Origin: JAVXNW01 sp036645575
GTDB taxonomy: Bacteria > Bacillota > Clostridia > Christensenellales > Aristaeellaceae
Length of the DNA: 27,093 nucleotides
Direction: 5' to 3'
Assembly: GCA_036645575.1 (NCBI GenBank)
Contig: JAVXNW010000025.1
Span: 1-27,093, forward strand
The stretch's first letter is position 1. Each line of letters opens with the position of its first letter. The notes below the pieces were generated by a model. It had not been told where the DNA came from. It saw nothing but the letters and a program-made list of their open reading frames with translations, and searched no databases. A program made the translations under genes and the position numbers. Of this stretch, positions 22,176 to 27,093 are shown one piece after another.

Positions 22176-22359
22176 AGAGTCGCTTGTATGCTGGACGTGC
22201 GCGTCAAAAATCCAATGCCTTTGGGTTACGCGGAGCTGCGCGCCCGCCTTGGGCGGTAAATCCCCTGGATTGCCTAGTGGACTTTTGCGCTTGCGATCAT
22301 ACCTGTCCTGCCAAACGAATATCTTGTCAACGCGAGATCAATAGGCGGGAGGGTTCGAA

Positions 22360-23457
22360 ATGAAATTGAGCACCAGTCAACGCAAGCTGTATCTGCTTAG
22401 CGCAATACTGCTTGCGCTAACGCTCGTCGTCGTGACGGCGTGGGGACTTTGGCGTGTGCCGGACTCATCGACCGGTGCTGCGCCGGCGCAGGCTACCCCG
22501 GAGGTTGCGCCGGGCGTCGTCACGCCGGGCGTGGCGCCCGAGGCGACGCCGGGGCCGACCCAACAGGGTACGATCAAGACCGTGGTCTATTATCAGGACA
22601 ACTACGGCTACCTCGTGCCGGTGACCCGCACCATTCCCGAGGAGAAGGGGGTCGCCAAGGCGACGCTCTCCATGATGGTGCAGTCGGCCTACAACGACAT
22701 GGAGGCGGCGCGGCTGGGTCTGCGCACGGTGCTTCCCGAGGGCACGAACATCGACCTGGACGTGGTGAATGGCGTGGCGCGGGTGGACCTTGGCGAGCAG
22801 GTGCTCAAGGCCGCCGATGCCGAGGCCGAAAACAACATGGTGTCCGCGGTCGTGCAGACGCTCACCGAGTTTCCGACCATCAAGCAGGTGGAGTTCCTGA
22901 TCGGCGGCAAGAAGCGCGACGCGCTGACCTACGGAACGCCGGTATCGGCCCCCTACGAGCGCGGCGCGATCAATCTGGAGAGCGCCCAGGCGAACGCGGC
23001 GGTGGCCGACCTTCAGACGGTCGAACTGTACTTCCCGGGCGACGCGTCCTCGCTGATCGTGCCGGTGACGCGCACGGTCTATGGCGCAAGCGACCTGGAC
23101 ACGGCGGTATTGGAACTGGTCAAGGGTCCCAGCAGTCAAAGCCCGCTCGACAGCGCGCTGCCGTCCGGCTGCGGCCTGATCGGCGTATCGGTCAAGGACG
23201 GCGTGGCCACGGTCAACTTCACCCGCGAATTTATGCACATCGCGGAGGAATCGGACGGCGGGCGGCTGGCGCTTCGGGCGCTGATGCTCACGTGCACGAA
23301 CTTCGACTCGGTCAAACAGGTTCAGATTCAGGTGGAGGGAAAGCCCTATGACCCGGGCGCAACGACGCTTGCGTCGCCCACGTTTGTCAACGACGCCTCG
23401 TCGATCAATCAGGCCTACGTCGCCACGCAGACCGCGTCGATTCTGGATATGGACTGA
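22360..23457 (+). CDS. membrane-anchored protein with two GerMN domains
   Basis: A 365-residue protein with an N-terminal membrane anchor (about 9-30, no lipobox), a Pro/Ala/Thr/Gly-rich spacer with VAPGVVTPGVAPEATPGP (about 38-66), and two GerMN-type domains. In the first (about 70-190) TVVYYQDNYGYLVPVTRTIP is followed by the typical LPEGTNIDLDVVNGVARVDL. In the second (about 215-335) TVELYFPGDASSLIVPVTR is followed by LPSGCGLIGVSVKDGVATV. GerMN domains occur in GerM, which helps peptidoglycan remodelling and SpoIIIAG ring localisation in sporulation, and in LpqB-like lipoproteins. GGGAGGG precedes the ATG. Whether this organism sporulates cannot be judged from one gene. Confidence 0.87.
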   Translation: MKLSTSQRKLYLLSAILLALTLVVVTAWGLWRVPDSSTGAAPAQATPEVAPGVVTPGVAPEATPGPTQQGTIKTVVYYQDNYGYLVPVTRTIPEEKGVAKATLSMMVQSAYNDMEAARLGLRTVLPEGTNIDLDVVNGVARVDLGEQVLKAADAEAENNMVSAVVQTLTEFPTIKQVEFLIGGKKRDALTYGTPVSAPYERGAINLESAQANAAVADLQTVELYFPGDASSLIVPVTRTVYGASDLDTAVLELVKGPSSQSPLDSALPSGCGLIGVSVKDGVATVNFTREFMHIAEESDGGRLALRALMLTCTNFDSVKQVQIQVEGKPYDPGATTLASPTFVNDASSINQAYVATQTASILDMD

Positions 23458-23491
23458 TTGGTTGGGGTCGAAAGCTCGTTTTCTGTTGGTT

Positions 23492-23541
23492 GCGCGCCGC
23501 CCGTTGCGTAGGTTTGCTTGATGGCGCAATGGGCGGCGCGC
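23492..23541. other. strong GC-rich hairpin between the GerMN gene and rph-rdgB
   Basis: GCGCGCCGCCC-G-TTGCG (23492-23508) pairs with CGCAA-T-GGGCGGCGCGC (23525-23541), 16 pairs and one G-U position, around a 16-base loop. No T-run follows on either strand, so it is not a typical Rho-independent terminator. It may be an RNA stability or partial termination element. Confidence 0.55.
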
Positions 23542-23608
23542 CGCCCGGCAAAGTGAGCGCTCGACATGCTAATGATTATGTAAGATAAGTAGGGGGAATA
23601 CAAAGGGT

Positions 23609-24937
23609 ATGAGACGTGATTCAAGGCAGTTCGGCGATTTGCGGGCGGTAGAGATCATCCCGGATTACACCGAGATGGCGGCAGGCTCGGTATTGATCAA
23701 GTGCGCAAAGACGCGCGTCCTTTGCACCGCGTCCTTTCAAAAGGGGGTACCGCCCTTCCTGAAGGGGCAGGGCAAGGGCTGGCTGACGGCGGAATACGCG
23801 ATGCTTCCGGGCGCGACCAGCACGCGCAAGCCGCGCGACGGCGTCAAAAAGGACGGGCGCTCAGTTGAGATACAGCGCCTGATCGGGCGGTCGCTGCGCG
23901 CCGCGTGCGACCTGACAAGGCTTGGCGAAAACACGATCACGCTGGATTGCGACGTGTTGCAGGCCGACGGCGGCACGCGCACCGCCGCCATCACCGGCGC
24001 GTTTGTCGCGCTGTGCCTCGCGGTCGATCGCCTGATTGCATCCGGCGAGATCGCGGACTCGCCCGTCGTGCGCCAACTGGCGGCGGTCAGCGTAGGGCTT
24101 GTGGACGATCAGCCCATGCTTGACCTGTGCTACGAGGAGGACAGCCGCGCGCAGGTGGACATGAACCTGGTGATGACGCGGGACGCGCAAGGGCAAATCC
24201 GCTTTGTCGAGGTGCAGGGCACCGGCGAAGGGCGCACGTTTGACCGAAAAGAGCTGAACCAGCTGCTGGATCTGGCGGAAAAGGGGATTCTGGCGCTGAT
24301 GGACGCGCAGCGCGCGGCGCTGGGTCAGCGCGCGCAGGTGATCGGCAAAAAGCCGCGTCTGGTGCTGGCCAGCGGCAACTTTGGCAAGCTCAAGGAGATG
24401 CGGATGCTGCTGGGCGACTACTTCGACGTGATTTCGATGCGCGAGATGGGCGTCCAAATCGATGTCGAGGAGGATGGCGAGACGTTTGAGGAAAACGCGC
24501 TGATCAAGGCGCGCGCGCTCATGCGCCTGACCGGCTGCGCGTCGATCGCGGATGATTCGGGGCTCGAGGTGGACGCGCTGAACGGGCGACCCGGCGTGCA
24601 CTCCGCGCGCTACGCGGGCGTGCACGGCGACGACGAGGCCAACAATCAGCTGCTGCTCAAGGAATTGGATCAAGCGAGCGAGCGCGGCGCGCGCTACGTG
24701 TGCGTGATGGCGCTCGTAAGGCCGGGGCACGAGCCGCTCTTGGCGCGCGGTGTCTGCGAAGGGAATATCCTGACTGAGTACCACGGCGACGGCGGGTTCG
24801 GGTATGATCCGCTGTTTTACGCGTGCGATCTGGGCAAGGCGTTTGCCGAGGCCTCGCTCGAGGAGAAAAACCAGGTGTCGCACCGCGCCCGCGCAATCCA
24901 TGCGCTGCTTGCGACCCTTGCGCAGGCCCATGATTAG
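23609..24937 (+). CDS. RNase PH - XTP/dITP pyrophosphatase (RdgB/HAM1) fusion
   Basis: A 442-residue two-enzyme fusion. Residues 1 to about 243 are RNase PH, the phosphorolytic 3' exonuclease that trims tRNA ends (MRRDSRQFGDLR, KGQGKGWLTAEYAMLPGAT, CDVLQADGGTRTAAITGA, AQVDMNLVMT and FVEVQGTGEG). Residues about 248-440 are the nucleotide house-cleaning enzyme that hydrolyses XTP, dITP and ITP (LASGNFGKLKEM at 253-264, EEDGETFEENALIKA, IADDSGLEVDAL at 313-324, GDGGFGYDPLF, SHRARA). All key motifs of both are present, so both activities are expected. In most Firmicutes rph and rdgB are adjacent genes; a single reading frame is known in some lineages. The yfcE-like gene overlaps its end by 8 bases, a common rph-rdgB-yfcE order. 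An AAGGGT lies just before the ATG. Confidence 0.93.
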   Translation: MRRDSRQFGDLRAVEIIPDYTEMAAGSVLIKCAKTRVLCTASFQKGVPPFLKGQGKGWLTAEYAMLPGATSTRKPRDGVKKDGRSVEIQRLIGRSLRAACDLTRLGENTITLDCDVLQADGGTRTAAITGAFVALCLAVDRLIASGEIADSPVVRQLAAVSVGLVDDQPMLDLCYEEDSRAQVDMNLVMTRDAQGQIRFVEVQGTGEGRTFDRKELNQLLDLAEKGILALMDAQRAALGQRAQVIGKKPRLVLASGNFGKLKEMRMLLGDYFDVISMREMGVQIDVEEDGETFEENALIKARALMRLTGCASIADDSGLEVDALNGRPGVHSARYAGVHGDDEANNQLLLKELDQASERGARYVCVMALVRPGHEPLLARGVCEGNILTEYHGDGGFGYDPLFYACDLGKAFAEASLEEKNQVSHRARAIHALLATLAQAHD

Positions 24938-25391
24938 GCTGGGCATCGTATCCGATAGCCACGGCTGCCTCTCGATGATCGAGAAGGCGGCGGTGGCGCT
25001 TTCGGATTGCGATCAGGTGATCCATCTGGGCGACGTGGTGAGCGACGCGGGACGCCTCGCGCGGCGCTTGCCCTGCCCGGTGCACTGCGTGCGCGGCAAC
25101 TGCGACGGCTACTCGTCGGGCGCGCCGGAACAGATGACGCTCAAGGTTTCGGGGTACACGCTTCTGCTCACGCACGGAGACGCCTATCGCGTGAAGCAAG
25201 GGCTGCTGATGCTTGCCTACGGCGCGCGCGAAGTGGGTGCGGACATCGTGCTCTACGGGCACACGCACATCCCGTCGGTGGACCGCGACGGTCCGCTTCT
25301 GCTCATCAATCCGGGCGCATTGATGGATGGACGGTGTGCCATTTTAACCTTTTCCGACAATGGTCCGGTGCCTGCTATGAAAATTTTGTAA
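24930..25391 (+). CDS. YfcE/MJ0936-type metallophosphodiesterase
   Basis: A 153-residue calcineurin-like phosphoesterase. The ATG at 24930 overlaps the fusion gene stop and starts MIRLGIVSDSHG; longer in-frame versions read into the previous gene and are unlikely. The metal-site motifs are all present: SDSHG (D9, H11), HLGDVV, RGNCD, LTHGD and YGHTHIPS. Family members hydrolyse phosphodiesters such as bis-p-nitrophenyl phosphate in vitro; the natural substrate is not established. The overlap points to translational coupling with rph-rdgB. Confidence 0.9.
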   Translation: MIRLGIVSDSHGCLSMIEKAAVALSDCDQVIHLGDVVSDAGRLARRLPCPVHCVRGNCDGYSSGAPEQMTLKVSGYTLLLTHGDAYRVKQGLLMLAYGAREVGADIVLYGHTHIPSVDRDGPLLLINPGALMDGRCAILTFSDNGPVPAMKIL

Positions 25392-25396
25392 ACCCA

Positions 25397-25425
25397 TGGA
25401 CAAACGGAATGAAACATGCTATAAT
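25397..25425 (+). promoter_or_regulatory. tRNA operon promoter
   Basis: TGGACA (25397-25402), spacer 17, TATAAT (25420-25425), about 55 bases before the mature 5' end of tRNA-Arg. The -35 matches 5 of 6 and the -10 all 6 consensus positions. Confidence 0.75.
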
Positions 25426-25486
25426 TCTACCTTGTCAGCAACTGTTTGCTGAGTGCCCAGAAGTGATGTGCCCCGCTGGTACCTTT

Positions 25487-25563
25487 GCGCCCGTAGCTCA
25501 GTCGGATAGAGCAACGGCCTTCTAAGCCGTGGGCCGGGGGTTCGAATCCCTTCGGGCGCGCCA
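25487..25563 (+). tRNA. tRNA-Arg(TCT)
   Basis: Acceptor GCGCCCG pairs with CGGGCGC; the anticodon arm is ACGGC-CTTCTAA-GCCGT with anticodon TCT at 25521-25523; the T loop is TTCGAAT; CCA is encoded at 25561-25563. First gene of a four-tRNA cluster. Confidence 0.95.
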
Positions 25564-25566
25564 TAT

Positions 25567-25645
25567 GGTGGATGTAGCTCAGTTTGGTTAGAGTGCCAGG
25601 TTGTGGCCCTGGAGGTCGTGGGTTCGAGCCCCATCATCCACCCCA
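25567..25645 (+). tRNA. tRNA-His(GTG)
   Basis: Acceptor GTGGATG pairs with CATCCAC, with the extra 5' G (25567) opposite the C discriminator as in tRNA-His. The anticodon loop TTGTGGC gives GTG at 25603-25605. The T loop is TTCGAGC, and CCA is encoded at the end. Confidence 0.95.
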
Positions 25646-25686
25646 TTTTTTCCACATCAAGTCAGGCGATCAAGACCGTGGGCTGT

Positions 25687-25762
25687 TGGGGCGTCGCCAA
25701 GCGGTTAAGGCACAAGACTTTGACTCTTGTATGCGCAGGTTCAAATCCTGCCGCCCCAGCCA
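25687..25762 (+). tRNA. tRNA-Gln(TTG)
   Basis: Acceptor TGGGGCG pairs with CGCCCCA; the anticodon arm is CAAGA-CTTTGAC-TCTTG with anticodon TTG at 25720-25722; the T loop is TTCAAAT; CCA is encoded. Confidence 0.95.
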
Positions 25763-25768
25763 TTTTTC

Positions 25769-25845
25769 GACTCATTAGCTCAGTTGGCTAGAGCACCTGA
25801 CTTTTAATCAGGGTGTCCGGGGTTCAAGTCCCCGATGAGTCACCA
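25769..25845 (+). tRNA. tRNA-Lys(TTT)
   Basis: Acceptor GACTCAT pairs with ATGAGTC; the anticodon loop CTTTTAA gives TTT at 25803-25805; the T loop is TTCAAGT; CCA is encoded at 25843-25845. It is the last tRNA before accessory-looking genes. Confidence 0.95.
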
Positions 25846-25850
25846 GAAAG

Positions 25851-25884
25851 AACCCCCGAAATCATTGCGGTTTCGGGGGTTTTG
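25851..25884 (+). terminator. terminator of the tRNA cluster
   Basis: AACCCCCGAAA (25851-25861) pairs perfectly with TTTCGGGGGTT (25871-25881), and the last bases run into TTTTG. It lies five bases after the tRNA-Lys CCA. Confidence 0.85.
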
Positions 25885-25960
25885 CTATGCCCCGGAACAA
25901 AGGTGGAATCTTCGCTGTGCAACTTTTGTATTAGTTGTCAATCCTTCCAGTTACCTTCTA

Positions 25961-26012
25961 GCGTTAATAGTTTGTTGTAACGCCAGTAGTCATTCGGCGA
26001 ATGTGCTATACT
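25961..26012 (+). promoter_or_regulatory. promoter/operator region of the accessory operon
   Basis: GCGTTA (25961-25966) and TAACGC (25978-25983) form an inverted repeat, and TATACT at 26007-26012 is a -10 candidate 23 bases before the ATG at 26035. The -35 is not clear. The inverted repeat upstream of a ribbon-helix-helix gene would fit autoregulation. Confidence 0.35.
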
Positions 26013-26034
26013 GATAACGGAAGAAGGTGCTCAT

Positions 26035-26247
26035 ATGGCAAAGAAGCAAACGGATTGGACAAGGGTATATAACGAAAAAGCGTATGATCGACTTGCAATC
26101 ACAATCCCAAAGGGTCAGAAGGCCGCGATAGAAGCCGCCGCTTCCGCTGTAGGCGAATCCGTCAACGGATACACGAACGGCGCTCTGCTGGCTCGCATGG
26201 GGCTTGAGGAGTGGCCGAAAGAGGGATTGCCGAATGATGCGAATTGA
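26035..26247 (+). CDS. small ribbon-helix-helix (Arc-like) DNA-binding protein
   Basis: A 70-residue protein with the features of Arc/MetJ-type antitoxin or phage regulators: a basic N-terminus (MAKKQTDWTRVYNEKAYDR), a short beta strand LAITIPKG, helix A (QKAAIEAAASAVG) and the SVNGYTNGALLARMGLEEW turn and helix B. AAGGTG precedes the ATG. The 3' end overlaps the following toxin-like pseudogene by 14 bases, which suggests one operon. Such proteins often pair with toxins or control mobile genes; here the role is inferred from context only. Confidence 0.75.
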   Translation: MAKKQTDWTRVYNEKAYDRLAITIPKGQKAAIEAAASAVGESVNGYTNGALLARMGLEEWPKEGLPNDAN

Positions 26248-26379
26248 AGATGTGCGCGCGCTATGTCGAGATGATGCAATCGTGGTGACAAAGCACCTTG
26301 CGGATAGAATGCAGGACGCGGCAAAAAATATTCGCAGGTGAAGGACGCAATTCACTGCGGCGAAGTGATTGAAGACCAG
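26234..26379 (+). pseudogene. decayed DUF4258-type toxin gene (frameshift and internal deletion)
   Basis: From ATG at 26234 the frame reads MMRIEDVRALCRDDAIVVTK and then HLADRMQD before going out of frame and stopping at 26339-26341. The next frame continues at once as RGKKYSQVKDAIHCGEVIED if one base is restored after 26316, giving the RMxERG pattern and the GEIIED-like motif typical of DUF4258/RelE-like proteins encoded before YgiT zinc fingers. After that motif the usual second half (about 50 residues) is missing and the sequence passes into the ribosome binding site of the next gene. I read this as a toxin gene broken by a 1-base loss and a deletion. Recognition of the family is from pattern memory, not a search. 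Confidence 0.6.
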
Positions 26380-26394
26380 AAAGGCGGTGAACGC

Positions 26395-26625
26395 ATGAAG
26401 TGCTTGCGCTGCAAGGGCGAAATGCAGAATGGATATACCACGCACACGGTTGATCTGGGGAAGTGCTGCATTGTGATTCGGCGCGTTCCCTGCATGAAGT
26501 GCGACGAATGCGGCGAGATTGTTTTTTCGGGAACGGTTATGGCCACATTGGAAAAGTTAATGGACACCATGCAAAGTGCGCTGACAGAAGTTGCGGTAAT
26601 GAATTACCCGGGCGCGGTTGCGTAA
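26395..26625 (+). CDS. YgiT-type zinc-finger protein (antitoxin-like)
   Basis: A 76-residue protein with two CxxC pairs, CLRCKGEM at the start and VPCMKCDECGEIVFSG in the middle, as in the N-terminal zinc domain of MqsA/YgiT. The following helix (ATLEKLMDTMQSALTEVAVM) is typical of the short YgiT-type proteins that lack the C-terminal HTH. The start at 26395 has GGCGGTGA upstream; a GTG-started longer frame at 26338 is the tail of the broken toxin gene. It appears intact while its partner is not, which may leave it as an orphan. Confidence 0.8.
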   Translation: MKCLRCKGEMQNGYTTHTVDLGKCCIVIRRVPCMKCDECGEIVFSGTVMATLEKLMDTMQSALTEVAVMNYPGAVA

Positions 26626-26940
26626 CGAACGCAGCGCCAATGCACGTAAATAAAACCATACTCGCTGCGCATTGAGTGCATGCAACGGCTGGAGGCGAAA
26701 CAAGCTGTAAGGGATCAAATCCCATTTTAAGGCAAAGAAAAAGCCCGGAAGCGCAATGCTTTCAGGCTTTTCCGTTGTATCTGCACGCAACTATTGATAC
26801 AATGGAACGATAGCCTTGGGAGACGGGCAGGGGGATGCAAATTCGCAGGTATTCGAGAACGATAGGATTTTGAATCGTTCACGAATGGGGGCTGTCGTTC
26901 GCGGATACAAAACGCTTATGAAGCCATACATGAAAGTTGC
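26626..26940. other. 315-base gap without a recognised gene
   Basis: The stretch holds a 17-codon frame (26680-26730) that reads MQRLEAKQAVRDQIPF, possibly the end of a lost gene, the hairpin at 26739-26771, and AT-rich sequence before the minus-strand gene end at 26941. I see no other supported feature. Confidence 0.5.
26739..26771. terminator. hairpin usable as terminator in both directions
   Basis: AAAAGCC-CGG-AAGC (26739-26752) pairs with GCTT-TCA-GGCTTTT (26758-26771), with two G-U positions in one strand. On the minus strand it ends GGCTTTTTCTTT, so it can end the Mrr-like gene as well as the plus-strand accessory operon. Confidence 0.65.
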
Positions 26941-27093
26941 CTATTTCATTAATCGCTGTAACTCTTGTAAATCAACCAACTGTATGCGGCCATTTAACAT
27001 CTCTGCTTCTCTTGTGGCATCTCTGGTGAATCGAGATGTTGTGACTATGACACCCTTATCGACGCGATCTCTTTCCATCACGGCATATAGATT
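26941..27093 (-). CDS. Mrr-like restriction endonuclease, C-terminal end (partial)
   Basis: Only the last 50 residues are inside the window; the gene enters from the right edge and stops with TAG at 26941-26943. They read DKGVIVTTSRFTRDATREAE and then MLNGRIQLVDLQELQRLMK. This matches the end of the Mrr_cat nuclease domain, where GVFVTTSxFTxxA is followed by a short strand (IxLVDGxxLxxLM). Mrr-like enzymes cut modified or foreign DNA. The catalytic D/E-QxK residues lie upstream, outside the window, so activity and full length cannot be judged. Confidence 0.7.
   Translation of the reverse strand, partial: NLYAVMERDRVDKGVIVTTSRFTRDATREAEMLNGRIQLVDLQELQRLMK

Noticed and set aside
26680..26730. 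17-codon frame reading MQRLEAKQAVRDQIPF
   Set aside because: Too short, no ribosome binding site; at most the remnant of a lost gene.
25846..27093. Duplicate of the tRNA-Lys 3' end as an attachment site
   Set aside because: No repeat of the T-arm/acceptor sequence was seen in the remaining window.
1..27093. CRISPR array, rRNA genes or intact transposase
   Set aside because: No regularly spaced repeats, no rRNA-like sequence and no DDE or serine/tyrosine recombinase frame were found.

Overview
This 27 kb, GC-rich window is a chromosomal segment of a Bacillota (Firmicutes) bacterium, most likely of class Clostridia. The support is strong AGGAGG-type ribosome binding sites, TTGACA/TATAAT promoters in AT-rich gaps, a DUF3842 protein, a GerMN (spore germination type) protein, an RqcH/NFACT quality-control factor and a Na+-pump decarboxylase locus of clostridial style. 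Many short exported-protein leaders of the MKK-LALM type recall uncultured gut Clostridia such as Christensenellales, but that finer placement is a guess.

Layout. Positions 1-409 hold a minus-strand promoter and a short reading frame running off the left edge, plus the promoter of a plus-strand membrane diguanylate cyclase (410-2095). A five-gene minus-strand operon follows (7464 down to 2236): a divergent acyl-CoA carboxyltransferase, an OadG-like membrane subunit, a biotin carrier, the Na+-pumping OadB subunit and an OadA/5S-type carboxyltransferase. Together they should decarboxylate oxaloacetate or transfer its carboxyl group and couple this to a sodium gradient. Next come rsmG (+), a 37-bp hairpin, and enolase (-), which is divergent from a GntR/UTRA regulator (+). 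From 10.8 to 14.2 kb lie a terminator, a MITE-like element with terminal inverted repeats, and two exported proteins (a three-repeat peptidoglycan-binding protein and an M28 metallopeptidase).

The stretch 14.4-22.1 kb is entirely minus strand: an exported FMN/FAD reductase of the fumarate reductase type, a 63-aa conserved-looking small protein, a tightly overlapping trio (DUF3842, YbhN/AglD-like flippase, TrmH-family RNA methyltransferase) fed by an exported TlpA-like thioredoxin protein, and rqcH. From 22.4 kb the plus strand carries a double-GerMN protein, a natural RNase PH-RdgB fusion and an overlapping YfcE-type phosphodiesterase, then four tRNA genes (Arg-TCT, His-GTG, Gln-TTG, Lys-TTT) with a promoter and a terminator.

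The last 1.2 kb, right after tRNA-Lys, looks accessory: a ribbon-helix-helix protein, a decayed DUF4258-type toxin gene (frameshift plus internal deletion), an apparently intact YgiT-type zinc-finger partner, and the C-terminal end of an Mrr-like restriction endonuclease running off the right edge. No rRNA, CRISPR array, intact transposase or prophage structural gene was seen. The most noteworthy items are the decarboxylase operon whose MmdA-like subunit lacks the usual active-site glycine motifs, the MITE-like element that ends exactly at a stop codon, the decayed toxin-antitoxin locus, and a tandem repeat apparently derived from the 3' end of rqcH.
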